From Fodinicurvata sediminis DSM 21159 (lineage in GTDB: Bacteria > Pseudomonadota > Alphaproteobacteria > Kiloniellales > DSM-21159): a DNA stretch of 64,000 nt. The stretch is taken from positions 1 through 64,000 of the forward strand of contig NZ_ATVH01000013.1 of NCBI RefSeq assembly GCF_000420625.1. Reading direction: 5' to 3'. Below are positions 1-10,385 of this stretch, one piece after another. A model generated the notes under the pieces. That model searched no databases. It had not been told where the DNA came from and saw only the letters and a program-made list of their open reading frames with translations. Positions within the stretch are counted from its first letter, which is position 1, and every line of letters begins with the position of its first letter. Both the position numbers and the translations under genes were made by a program.

Positions 1-266
1 CAAAGCTTTTTTCGCACCACCTCCTGCAGCATCTCCCGGTCCAGGCTCAAATCCGCAACAAGACGCTTCAGGCGCTGGTTCTCCTCCTCCAGCTGCTTCA
101 TGCGCTTCATCTCCGAAGGCATCAATCCGCCGTACTTCTGGCGCCAGCGGTAATAGGTCTGCTGCGAAATCCCTGCCTTGCGGCAAACCTCGTCCACCGG
201 TACGCCCTCCTCGGCCTGGCGCAGGATAAAAGCGATCTGCTGATCGCTGAACTTCGAGCGTTTCAT
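1..266 (-). CDS. IS3-family transposase OrfA (partial, 3' end outside the window)
   Basis: Starts at ATG 266 with MKRSKFSDQQIAFILRQAEE and encodes an HTH_Tnp_1 domain (residues about 4-50, including the CRKAGISQQTYYRWRQKYGG helix-turn-helix) followed by a leucine-zipper-like segment, LEEENQRLKRLVADLSLDRE. This is the classic OrfA of IS3/IS911-type elements, which binds the inverted repeats and helps assemble the transpososome. Near the left edge the minus strand has an A6G run (bases 12 to 6), the slippery sequence used for the -1 frameshift that makes the OrfAB transposase. About 88 codons are visible, close to the full OrfA length. OrfB is not in view. Confidence 0.9.
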   Translation of the reverse strand, partial: MKRSKFSDQQIAFILRQAEEGVPVDEVCRKAGISQQTYYRWRQKYGGLMPSEMKRMKQLEEENQRLKRLVADLSLDREMLQEVVRKKL

Positions 267-344
267 CAACAATCTCCCCGGTTCAGTCCAAAAAGCCTAA
301 ACCGAGAATCCTCTCACTCCAAACGGTCCAGTTTTCGGGAGGCA
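1..344 (-). mobile_element. IS3-family (IS407-like) insertion sequence, orfA-proximal end
   Basis: The element is read on the minus strand and runs off the left edge. Its outer end lies near base 344, where the minus strand begins TGCCTCCCGAAAACTGGACC, which resembles the terminal inverted repeats of the IS407 group and opens with the TG expected of IS3-family ends. The orfA reading frame starts 78 bases inside this end, a normal distance. The other end, orfB and the target duplication are outside the window, so the boundary at 344 is an inference from the repeat sequence and from where the interrupted antitoxin frame resumes. Confidence 0.8.
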
Positions 345-381
345 CGTCACGGCCTTGAATGATCTGGATGATTGGCAGTGA
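345..381 (+). pseudogene. 3' remnant of an antitoxin gene cut by the insertion sequence
   Basis: In the frame that ends TGA at 379-381, eleven codons after the IS end read VTALNDLDDWQ and then stop. The stop overlaps the GTG start of the toxin (GTGA, 378-381), the usual coupling in type II toxin-antitoxin operons. The 5' part, including any DNA-binding domain, is replaced by the insertion sequence. The identification as an antitoxin rests on position, overlap and the acidic C-terminus, not on a recognisable domain. Confidence 0.55.
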
Positions 382-704
382 GGCGTGGCGATCTTGTGAC
401 GGTCACCCTTCAGGGAGACTATGGCAAACCGCGGCCGGCGCTGATCATCCAAGCCGATCAATTCGAAAATCTCGGAACGGTGATGATCCTGCCGCTTACC
501 TCAACTTTGATTGACGCGCCGCTTCTCCGCCCGACGGTCGAACCATCGCCGGGCAATAGGCTTCACGCGCCGTCCCAGATCATGCTGGACAAGCCCATGA
601 CGGTAAAAGCTGAGAAAATTGGACCCTCCTTTGGGCATCTCGATGATCTGGCCATGATCGGCGTTAGCCGCTCACTAGCGTTGTTTCTCGGCCTGGCAGG
701 ATAA
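378..704 (+). CDS. PemK/MazF-family toxin of a type II toxin-antitoxin system
   Basis: A protein of about 108 residues beginning RRGDLVTVTLQGDYGKPRPA, followed by ALIIQADQF, ILPLTST and a C-terminal IGVSRSLALFLGLAG. The order RxGDI/LV...KPRPALIIQ...T.LPLTS is the signature of the PemK/MazF/Kid family of mRNA interferases, with the N-terminal R-x-G-D and the K-P-R-P loop intact. I chose GTG 378 because it overlaps the antitoxin stop; TTG 372 is the alternative. The gene looks full length although its antitoxin is truncated, so it may be silent, driven by the IS, or neutralised by an antitoxin elsewhere. Toxicity is inferred from the family only. Confidence 0.8.
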   Translation: MRRGDLVTVTLQGDYGKPRPALIIQADQFENLGTVMILPLTSTLIDAPLLRPTVEPSPGNRLHAPSQIMLDKPMTVKAEKIGPSFGHLDDLAMIGVSRSLALFLGLAG

Positions 705-828
705 AGCAGTGGGCCGCGCGATCGGCCCCAGAGCTGCCGTTCGACTTCATTGCAACGAAGGTCCACTTGGAGCCCAAAGTACCAGTTACTGCACTATGCG
801 CGAATGTCGGCCATCAATGATACTACGC

Positions 829-1689
829 CTACACACGCGCAATCTCACGGATCAGATCATTTGTCTCCGGTCTCGTCGTTTGGTGCCGATAACGAAGAGC
901 AGAAACAGTTCGCGAAATTTCAAGGCCGTCGATGAGTATCGAAACGAGGCCCCTGTCTGCTGGAATTGCCGTGGTTGGCAAAATCACCGCGCCTAATCCC
1001 TGCCGCGCGAGTTCGACTAACCAATCCACGCGATTTGACCGATAGGCCGCGTAGAGTTCGTGACCTTGGTCTGCACATGCCCGATGCAACGCATCGCGCA
1101 TTTCGCAATTGGGTCGATCGAGCATGTCAGTTTCAGCGAGTGTCGAAAGAGAAACAGCGTCTCGTTCAGACAACGGGTGCGACTTGGACACCACAACCTT
1201 GTAGGACTCGTCATAGAGCTGGTCTATTCGATAGAGGTCTTCACTGACCGTCGCCGCTGTGACAACGACGTCAAATTCACCCTCTCGCAATCCGGCCAGA
1301 AGCTTGGAGGCAGACGCCACGATCAACTCTATTTCGGCTTGCGGCAATCGTGTACGGAAGCGTTCCACGGCGGCTGAAATCCGGTTGTGACCAATCGTTT
1401 CGCCAACACCGACAGAAATAGGAACCCGCTCTAGTCGCGTGTGGCGGACGGCTTCTGCCTTAGCTGCCTGCGTTTCGTCATGCGCTTTCTGTAGCCTTGG
1501 CTGCATGAGTTTTCCGAGTGCCGTCAACCTGCATCCCGCGCGGTCCCTGACAAACAGATCACCCCCGAGCTCGTGTTCAAGTTTCTTGATCGCGGTCGTC
1601 AAGGACGGTTGGGAAACATTTGAGGCGCTAGCGGCATGGGTGAAGTTGCGATGCTGGCAGACAGCCAAAAAATACCTGATCTGGTTCAT
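829..1689 (-). CDS. LysR-family transcriptional regulator
   Basis: N-terminal winged HTH MNQIRYFLAVCQHRNFTHAA (residues 1-60) and a C-terminal periplasmic-binding-type effector domain (about 90-286), 286 residues, the usual size for LysR regulators. I start it at the internal ATG 1689 because the HTH begins there; an upstream ATG at 1713 would add eight residues. It is transcribed divergently from the exported protein at 1846, 156 bases away, so that gene is its most likely target. The effector cannot be read from the sequence. The 124 bases between its stop and the toxin gene contain nothing I recognise. Confidence 0.88.
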   Translation of the reverse strand: MNQIRYFLAVCQHRNFTHAASASNVSQPSLTTAIKKLEHELGGDLFVRDRAGCRLTALGKLMQPRLQKAHDETQAAKAEAVRHTRLERVPISVGVGETIGHNRISAAVERFRTRLPQAEIELIVASASKLLAGLREGEFDVVVTAATVSEDLYRIDQLYDESYKVVVSKSHPLSERDAVSLSTLAETDMLDRPNCEMRDALHRACADQGHELYAAYRSNRVDWLVELARQGLGAVILPTTAIPADRGLVSILIDGLEISRTVSALRYRHQTTRPETNDLIREIARV

Positions 1690-1845
1690 CTCCACTGCCA
1701 CAGTCTCCGTCACTTTCCGCCATGAGGTTCACCATAGCACATGTCTATCAAAGAATAGAAGTTCGGGATTGGTGCCTGAGGCATTCGGCATGAGAAAAGG
1801 GTGCATCGAAACCAAACACAACAACCTCTCAATCAGGAGGCGACC

Positions 1846-2565
1846 ATGAAAGCCCAAATTCTCAAGGCACTCGCCGCTTTCGCCTTGATCACGACATCAG
1901 CAGCCGCACAGGAAACCCCAATGGAAAATCACACTGCCAGCTACATCGCCATGCCCGCCGCTGAAGGCCAGACCGAAGCATTCGCCGAATTTCTGGCCGG
2001 AGCCGCCCCGATTGTCGCGGACACCGAACCAGGCACCGTGCTTTGGTTTGCCTTACAAGCCGACGATACGCTCGCGATCTTTGATATCTTCGTGGATGAA
2101 GAAGCGCGCAATGCGCATTTCTCCGGTGCTGTGGCCGCGGCTTTGAACCAAAATGCCGACGCGCTGGTCGCCGGAGGCTGGGACGATGGTGTTGTCGCGA
2201 ATATCAACAATTCCGATGTCCTGTCGATGAGGGAACCGGTTGACCTCTACTCGGCCACGACAGCCACGTACATCACGCTCGAAGCAGCACCCGGCAGAGG
2301 GCCGGAATTGGCAGCCTTGCTGACCGCTGCTGGTCCCATCGTCGAAGAAACCGAACCCGGCACATTGTTCTGGGCGGCGCTGCAGATTGACGAAACATCC
2401 TTCGCAATCTTCGACATCTTCACCAACAATGCTGGCCGTGAAGCACACTTTGCCGGTCAAGTCGCCGGGCTGCTGAACGAACGGGCAGCGGAGTTGGTCG
2501 CTGGCGGGTGGAACGACGGTGTGGTCGCTAACGTCCACAACTTCGACATCCTCGCCATCAAGTAA
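1846..2565 (+). CDS. Exported protein with two tandem antibiotic-biosynthesis-monooxygenase-like domains
   Basis: Begins MKAQILKALAAFALITTSAA, a signal peptide likely cleaved around residues 20-22, so the protein should be periplasmic. Two copies of one about 100-residue unit follow (roughly 30-125 and 130-239). Each has a Y-I-x-x-x-A start, an EPGT(V/L)xW(F/A)AL strand, AIFDIF and a closing AGGW(D/N)DGVVAN. The unit matches the ABM/dimeric alpha-beta barrel fold; fusing two makes an intramolecular barrel. Most ABM proteins are cytosolic single domains, so an exported tandem form is less usual. Start ATG 1846 follows a strong AGGAGG; an in-frame upstream start at 1801 lacks one. The divergent LysR gene is the likely regulator. 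Substrate unknown. Confidence 0.75.
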   Translation: MKAQILKALAAFALITTSAAAQETPMENHTASYIAMPAAEGQTEAFAEFLAGAAPIVADTEPGTVLWFALQADDTLAIFDIFVDEEARNAHFSGAVAAALNQNADALVAGGWDDGVVANINNSDVLSMREPVDLYSATTATYITLEAAPGRGPELAALLTAAGPIVEETEPGTLFWAALQIDETSFAIFDIFTNNAGREAHFAGQVAGLLNERAAELVAGGWNDGVVANVHNFDILAIK

Positions 2566-2846
2566 CGCGATGTGACAGGAACAAGAGGCGCCTTGAGTGT
2601 CCGGGACAGGTTGGACTTCGCGCGCCCCGTGATCTGTGCCAGTTCCTCCAGCGATTCCGGCTCCTGTTCACGTACGATGCGAAGCAACTCGCAATTGGCT
2701 GGTGAGAGGAGTTTCGCGAATGACATGGTAGAAGCAAACCACACAGTTGGCTCGCCAAGCGCGGGCGCTTCCTCGCCTTTGGCGACCCGCATGGTTCTCG
2801 CTTTCATTTCCTCCGGGTCGGCAATGCCGACCTTCAATGTTGACAT
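2457..2846 (-). pseudogene. Truncated HVO_A0114-type HTH DNA-binding protein
   Basis: The first 85 residues (bases 2846 down to about 2592) look like the HVO_A0114 family of putative DNA-binding proteins: MSTLKVGIADPEEMKARTMR, then a winged HTH around ELLRIVREQEPESLEELAQI and GRAKSNLSRTLK. In intact members the wing and a C-terminal strand pair follow. Here the sequence changes after SRTLK into APLVPVTSRYLM and runs antisense through the end of the neighbouring exported-protein gene. The family-like part therefore ends at about 2592 and the rest is read-through. These proteins often serve as antitoxins or autoregulators of small operons; the gene just upstream (2867-3181) could have been its partner. 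Confidence 0.6.
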
Positions 2847-2866
2847 TGCATCGCCCGATCATCCGG

Positions 2867-3181
2867 TTAAGGCTTTTCATTATCATAGTACGATAACTTC
2901 CTTAAGCCATCCGGTAGATCAACCGGACCGAACATCTCGTCCAACACATCGCCGAACCAACGCTCGAAAACTTGAATCTCGGCCTCGGCAATCGGTACGT
3001 TCTCCGGCCAGTCATCGATGACGGGAAGCCTTTCGACGTCGAAGACATGAGACGGGCTTCCTCGCTGAGGACTTATACGAAGCGCAGCATCGTCAGCGTA
3101 GTCGTACAGATCGTCAGGAATTGGTTTGTGGATCGGTCGTCTCGGTCGCCTTCGCCGGATGCGGTGGTGCCCTGCGCACAT
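2867..3181 (-). CDS. Small acidic protein, unrecognised
   Basis: An open frame of 104 codons. The N-terminal 20 residues are arginine-rich and may be untranslated; the rest (from about IPDDLYDYADDAALRIS) is acidic and aromatic, with LPVIDDWPENVPIAEAEIQV and WFGDVLDEMFGPVDLPDG. It lies 20 bases upstream of the truncated HTH gene on the same strand, suggesting an old two-gene unit. No domain is recognised. The real start could be further downstream than 3181, and the C-terminal end may also be altered, since the unit is already broken on one side. Confidence 0.4.
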   Translation of the reverse strand: MCAGHHRIRRRRPRRPIHKPIPDDLYDYADDAALRISPQRGSPSHVFDVERLPVIDDWPENVPIAEAEIQVFERWFGDVLDEMFGPVDLPDGLRKLSYYDNEKP

Positions 3182-3510
3182 GGAAACCTCCCTGATTATG
3201 GTGGCTCCGGGGCGTCACGGCCCCGCCATCAATCGAATCATGGAGGGAAGTCGGTGGCCCTGTAGCGTGCCGAATTTGCACCTATGCGCTGGCGGCACCC
3301 TCGAGCGCAGCTCCTTGACAAGTTTGGGATGAAACCAGAACGGCGGCTTCTGGATTGAGGAGGTTTAAGGCGGTTTTTTCCACACGACTTTTGCACCAGA
3401 GATTTCCCTGAGAATTGAACGCTGGCAGTTTTGTCACGAAACTTAGGAGCATTGCGAAGCTGAGAAATTGAACCGATCCTGCCACGAAGGCATCGCCACG
3501 ATTAGCTCCA
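3182..3510. other. Gap without a recognisable gene
   Basis: About 330 bases between the unrecognised protein and the thiC promoter region. No frame here has a plausible start, ribosome binding site and conserved-looking sequence. There is no inverted-repeat pair marking an IS end. It is probably decayed accessory DNA. Confidence 0.4.
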
Positions 3511-3539
3511 TTGACAATGAAGACACTGCCGGGCACCCT
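3511..3539 (+). promoter_or_regulatory. Possible thiC promoter
   Basis: A perfect -35 hexamer TTGACA at 3511-3516 precedes the riboswitch. At 17 bases spacing the -10 position reads CACCCT, a poor match, so the call rests mainly on the -35 box and on the good fit of a start site near 3546 with the beginning of the TPP aptamer. Confidence 0.35.
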
Positions 3540-3550
3540 TCGTTTTCCAC

Positions 3551-5548
<1,998 letters not shown>

Positions 5549-5564
5549 GTGGCTACCAGTCTCT

Positions 5565-5596
5565 TATGCGGCCTCACCCGTATGTGAGGCCGCATA
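5565..5596 (+). terminator. Hairpin after thiC
   Basis: A perfect 13-bp stem (TATGCGGCCTCAC with GTGAGGCCGCATA) and a 6-base loop, 16 bases after the thiC stop. There is no T-run, so it may act as a weak or Rho-assisted terminator or as a 3'-end stabiliser. Confidence 0.6.
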
Positions 5597-5623
5597 CTAC
5601 GTGTATTGATGTGCTGAAAACGG

Positions 5624-5920
5624 ATGGAAGAACGCGCGACGAAGGCGATTGATCTCTACGAGTCTGAGGTCCCACAACACACCGACCTTATCGAAAAACT
5701 CCCGAAACATGTGACACGATTTCTATCGTACTATGTCGGTTTTGAAATTTCGACAAGGCGAATATTAATCCCGTTCGGAGCTGGAGCCCCAGCCAACCGA
5801 GGCAGAGAAGGTTCGACGGCCGTCCCTTCCGCTCCGCCATTTCCCTCGCAAAACAAGTTCAATGATTACCGCTTAATTCCCCTTTATGCGGTAGAGCCTG
5901 CTTTCGAATTAATGAACTAA
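5624..5920 (+). CDS. Hypothetical protein, doubtful
   Basis: An open frame of 98 codons starting MEERATKAIDLYESEVPQHT. The first 40 residues could be a real helical segment; the second half is low-complexity (APANRGREG, PSAPPFPSQ) and lacks family features. No good ribosome binding site is seen. The stretch has lower GC than its neighbours, like the rest of 5600-6000, so it may be a remnant of transferred DNA. I list it because nothing else explains the interval. Confidence 0.25.
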   Translation: MEERATKAIDLYESEVPQHTDLIEKLPKHVTRFLSYYVGFEISTRRILIPFGAGAPANRGREGSTAVPSAPPFPSQNKFNDYRLIPLYAVEPAFELMN

Positions 5921-5925
5921 ATCTA

Positions 5926-5966
5926 AGATAATTCGTCTATTTCTTATAATTTTATTTGAATTATCT
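5926..5966 (+). promoter_or_regulatory. Inverted repeat around a TATAAT box upstream of the autotransporter
   Basis: Two perfect 9-base arms, AGATAATTC at 5926-5934 and GAATTATCT at 5958-5966, flank 23 bases that include TATAAT at 5945-5950. The pair sits about 70 bases before the autotransporter start in an AT-rich stretch. A convincing -35 is not seen. It may be an operator bracketing the -10, or a hairpin in the leader. Confidence 0.4.
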
Positions 5967-6033
5967 ACAGATGCAACCTACCACTGGCAGCCCATGCGCT
6001 TTCCAAGACCGTCACATCTGTTCGTGAGTGTTC

Positions 6034-9000
6034 ATGTCCCACCTAGCCCGCCTCCTTGTTCTTGCCCCCCTGCTCACGATCACGGCGACACCGTCTCTGG
6101 CCGCAGTTTTTACCGTCATCAACACCAACGATGCTGGCACCGGATCGCTTCGCCAATCCGTTCAGAATGCAGTGGCTGGGGGCGCCGGCCCTCACACCAT
6201 CGAGTTCAGCAGCGCGCTGTCTGGCCAAACCATCGCCCTCTCCAGTGCGTTGAGCATCACTGGTGATATCACCATCGATGCCACCAGCTTAGGCGGGCTA
6301 ACGATCAGCGGCGACGGCGACCGCATTGTCCGGATCGGCGGGTCTTCCCCCGGCAACGTGACGCTGCGCGGCCTGAAAATCGTGGACGGCCGGGCCGCAG
6401 GCGGCAATGGCGGCAGCGGCAACGTGGGCGGCGGCGGTGGCGCGGGGCTCGGAGGCGCCATCTACGTCGACGACAACGGAGCTCTGCAGCTCGATTCGGT
6501 CTCCTTCTCCGACAATGCTGCTCAAGGCGGAGACGGCGGCAATGAACTCGGGATCGAATTCGACTCCAGCGGCGGCGGCTATGGAGGTGGTGACGGCGGT
6601 GACCGCTATTCCGGCGGTGGTGGCGGGGCCGGTTTGGGCGGCGCCGTCTTCGTGCGCGATGGTGGCTCGGTCACGGTCATCGATTCCGGCTTTGCTGACA
6701 CGAACCAGGCCAGCGGTGGTTCCGGCGCCGACGGCGGGAGCGCCGGCCTTGGCGAGGGCGGCGCGCTATTCCTCATGGGTGGTGGCGTCCTGAACTACGC
6801 CGTACGTGACGGGAACAGCGTCACCCTCGCGTCGGACGTCGCTTCCGATGGCGCTCTCGGCCTGTTCAAAACCGGCAGCGGCACCCTGGTCGTTGGCGGC
6901 AGAAGCCGCTTCGGCAGTGGCATCACCATCAGCGAAGGCACCCTGGAGGGGACCGCCCTGAGTCTGAACGGCAGTATCACTGTCGAAGACACCCTGCTGT
7001 TCAATCAGGACAGCGACGGCAGCTATTCTCACGCTATCTCCGGCTCTGGCACGGTCGTAAAGGCCGGTGAAGGCAAGCTTACCCTCGGGGCTGTCAATAG
7101 CTATACCGGAGGCACGACTATCGAGCGGGGAATTCTCTCCGTTTCTGACGACAGCAATCTGGGCGATGTCACGGGGGATCTCACGCTTAGCGGAGGCACA
7201 CTGGAGGTTACGGACAATGTGACCACCGGGCGCAGCATCATCCTCGCCGACGGCGGCGAATTTCTCATCGGACCCGGCGACCCCGGCGTCAGATTTGTCG
7301 TAAACGGCGATGTATCGGGCACCCGCTCCCTTGCGAAGGCCGGTGCCGGCACCATGGTCCTCAATGCTAACAACGATTATTCGGGAGGAACCTCGATCAA
7401 GGAAGGCAGTCTCGAGATTCAAAAGGACGCGAACCTTGGCGCGACCGGTTCTTCCCTTTTGCTTGATGGAGGCAACCTGCGTATTGCGGGAAATGAAAAC
7501 CCGAATATTGAGCGTGACCTCTCGATTGGAGTCAACAACGGCACCGTTACTGTTGTTGAGGCGAGCAACACGGCGGAAATTGCAGGCATTGTCGCCGGAA
7601 GCGGTTCTTTGCACAAACGGGGTTCAGGGACCCTCGACCTGACGGGGCAGAACAATTACGACGGCGCTTATGTCCATGATGGCACCCTCGTTGGTGACGC
7701 GAATGCGCTGAGCGGCGACATCGCAGTCAGCGCGTCCGGTGCGGCCGTTTTCGATCAGCTTGCAAACGACACCTATACTGGGGCATTCACAGGTCTCAAC
7801 GGGACTTCCGGCGACATGGTGAAGGCCGGCAGCGGCACGCTCTCGCTCGCGGGCGCCTCCTATCTGGATTGGGAGGTGAACGAAGGCACACTGGCTGTTG
7901 GGAAAGCCACCCTGGAGGGGGACATCACGCTCAACAATAACGGCACACTTGTCGTCGCATCCCCTGCCGGGATGACATACAGCCCGAACATCAACCTTCA
8001 GGGCGCCGGCAACCTCGAAAAGACGGGAAGCGCAGCTCTGGTTCTTACCGGGAATTCCACCGGTTTTTCCGGGCAGAGCGACATCCGGGGTGGCTCGCTT
8101 GTCCTGAGCGATGCGGCTGCCCTTGGCGGAACCACGTTGATTCATAACGACGCCCACCTTTCCGGGGCGGGGACCCTTGGCACGGTCAACCTGGAAGACG
8201 GTTCCCTGCTCCAGCCAGGCAGCAATATCGACCCGGTAGGGAGCCTTTCTTTGACCGGCGACCTGACCTTCAAGGCAGGTTCGGCCTACGAGGTGGATGT
8301 GGACCCCACGAACAATAGAAGCGACACTGTCCATGTAGACGGACAGGCCACACTTGCGGGCTCTGTCCTGCATGTAGGCCTGGACGGCGAATACGACCCC
8401 GACAGCAGTCATACGATCCTGACGGCTGACAGCGGCATTATTGGTGAATTCGATGATGTCGGCTCCGAGTTTAACTTCCTGGACACGGAGCTGTCCTATA
8501 GCGGCAACTCGGTCGCGCTGGAGCTGACCCGTAACGACATCAGCTTCAGCGAAATCGGCCAGAGCCGCAACCAACAGGGCACCGGGTCGGCCATCGAGAG
8601 CCTGGGCCCCGGAAATCCGCTCTATGACGCCATCGTCACCTACGTCGGCGACCCGCAGAAGCTCCAGGAGATCCTGGCGCAGCTCTCGGGCGACAGCCAT
8701 GCCTCAAGCCAGACGGCCATGGGCCAGGCCACACAGCTCATCGGATCCTTCGTGCGTGCCCACAGCCGCGGCCGGGTCTTCGGCGGCACGCAGCTGTCCC
8801 GCTCGCCCAGAGATAACCAGTACGCCACGCTGGGCAGCACTTCGTCCCGGGGCGGCACCCGTGACCAGGCGTCCGGCACCCAGCAGGCGCTGAACAGCCG
8901 TGCCTGGGGCCGGGCCTTCGGGACCTGGGGCAAGAACGACGGCGACGACAATGCCCCGGCAACGAATATCTCACGGGCGGCTTCCTGATGGGCCTGGACA

Positions 9001-9728
9001 CCAACCTGGACGGCTGGACCCTGGGCGGCTTTGCCGGCTACAGCCGCTCGGACATCGACAGCGACCGCGCCGGGGCCGGCAGCGACGTGGACAGCTACCA
9101 CGCCGGCGTCTATGGCGGGCGCAGCTTCGAGGTGGGCGGCCCCGGTGTCCTGGGCCTCAACCTCGGCGCCGGCTTCACCTGGCACGAGACCGAGGCCCAG
9201 CGCCGGGTCAATCTGCCGGGCGACACCCAGAACCTGAGCGCCGACTATTCCGCCCAAAGCTATCAGCTCTTCTCGGAGCTGGGCTACCGCATGGAAAGCG
9301 AGGCTGGGGCCCTGGAGCCCTATGCCGGTCTGTCCTACTTGCGCCAGGACACGGAAGGCTACGAAGAGAAGGGTGGTTCCGCTGCCCTCATCCGCGAGAG
9401 CTCCACGCGCAACACCTACTACGCCACGCTGGGCCTGCGCGGCGAGACCTCCTTCGCGCTCGAGGACGAGCGCTCTCTCACCCTGCGCGGCGGGCTCGGC
9501 TGGCGCCATGCCTTCGGGGACGTCACCCCCACGGTGGAGCAGCGCTTTGCCGGCGGCGAGAGCTTTTCGATCTCCGGCGCCCCCATCGACCGCGACGCCG
9601 CCCTTCTGGAGACCGGCCTGGACCTGGAGCTGTCGGAGACCACGACCCTCTCCCTCGACTACGACGGCCAGCTCTCGCCCAACGCCCAGGAGCATACCGG
9701 ACGCCTGGAGCTGTCGGTACGGTTCTGA
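6034..9728 (+). pseudogene. Autotransporter with PATR repeats; beta-barrel out of frame
   Basis: Starts at ATG 6034 (or GTG 6028) with a signal peptide ending near ATPSLAAV. The passenger opens with FTVINTNDAGTGSLRQSV, as in right-handed beta-helix surface proteins, then a Gly-rich region (about residues 115-250) and at least six autotransporter-associated repeats of the form KxGxGTLxLxG...YxGGTxIxxGxLxV. The beta-barrel starts at AWGRAFGTWGK, but around base 8955-8965 the frame is lost and stops at 8988. The rest of the barrel, GLDTNLDGWTLGGFAGYSRS to the terminal LELSVRF, continues in the next frame to 9728. One missing base explains this. As read, the barrel cannot form and the passenger would not be displayed. 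A sequencing error is the main alternative. Confidence 0.85.
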
Positions 9729-9802
9729 GTGGAACCCCATGATCTCATCACCTGGGGTGAGCCAAAGCGAGGCCATCCATCCATGAGGATGGCTCGTCAC
9801 CT

Positions 9803-10132
9803 CTAACAGGGAAAAGACCTCCTGGCCGCCGCAATGGCCGCGGCAGGGATCTCCGCCTCCCGCAAGTGTCGGTTCGCCTCTAGTGTCAGGATCACGGTCT
9901 CGGCCGCCTCTCCCATGGTCATGGTTTCTTCCGGCGGGCAGATATGCTCGATCAGGATCAGGGTATCGAGGATGCCGAGCACGTAATTGATCGCGGTCGC
10001 ACGCGCCACGGCATCTGCATTGAAATCCAGCAGCAGGTTCTCCCCCGTCAGCGGTTGCGCATCCTCCGCCCCCGCCGCGCTGGCGAGAGACAGGACGATG
10101 GCTGCGGTCATGCTGGCCAGCAGGTGTTTCAT
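9803..10132 (-). CDS. Small exported Rap1a/Tai-like protein
   Basis: A 109-residue protein starting MKHLLASMTAAIVLSLASAA at ATG 10132, with a signal peptide cleaved near AGAED. The mature part has YVLGILDTL, HICPPEETMTMGEA and a C-terminal cysteine (RRSFPC), which matches the Rap1a/Tai fold: a small helical periplasmic domain with one disulfide between the two Cys. Founding members are immunity proteins against type VI amidase effectors, but most family members, including lone ones like this, have no known role. No T6SS effector gene is next to it. A longer in-frame reading up to 10540 overlaps the Lrp gene and is rejected. Confidence 0.75.
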   Translation of the reverse strand: MKHLLASMTAAIVLSLASAAGAEDAQPLTGENLLLDFNADAVARATAINYVLGILDTLILIEHICPPEETMTMGEAAETVILTLEANRHLREAEIPAAAIAAARRSFPC

Positions 10133-10312
10133 GGGCATGCCCTCACTCGTTCGATCCAGCCCCGATATCATGGACCGTCCTCCCTTACACACCCGGAGGT
10201 GTCGGCGCGGCCCCATGATCGAGACCGGACGTCCGGAAACCGCGCTGGACATATTGCCCGCCCCCGAACATTCAGCCAATCTATACCGACACGGATGGCG
10301 TGCAGGCCCGAC

Positions 10313-10346
10313 CTGACCGCACAGGAATGCCTGACCGCACAGGAAT
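10313..10346 (+). repeat. Two-copy tandem repeat, 18-bp period
   Basis: CTGACCGCACAGGAAT occurs at 10313-10328 and again at 10331-10346, 40 bases before the Lrp gene start. It could be a regulator site pair or a simple duplication. Confidence 0.7.
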
Positions 10347-10385
10347 TCCCGACCATCGACCACACGCAGGAGGGATTTCGCAGCG

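Noticed and set aside
2867-2900. TumE-type toxin based on a YYDNE motif at the C-terminus
   Set aside because: Only a few residues resemble TumE's YDNE; the preceding part does not and a stop follows at once.
6034-8950. CRISPR-like or tandem DNA repeats in the autotransporter
   Set aside because: The repetition is at protein level (PATR units with varied DNA) and has no constant spacer-repeat pattern.
8950-8970. Programmed frameshift in the autotransporter
   Set aside because: There is no slippery heptamer, stop-codon context or downstream hairpin, and autotransporters are not known to use one.
8900-9742. Third-frame 280-codon reading over the autotransporter barrel
   Set aside because: It is Arg/Pro/Gly-rich and lacks any structure, whereas the neighbouring frame is a clear beta-barrel ending in Phe.
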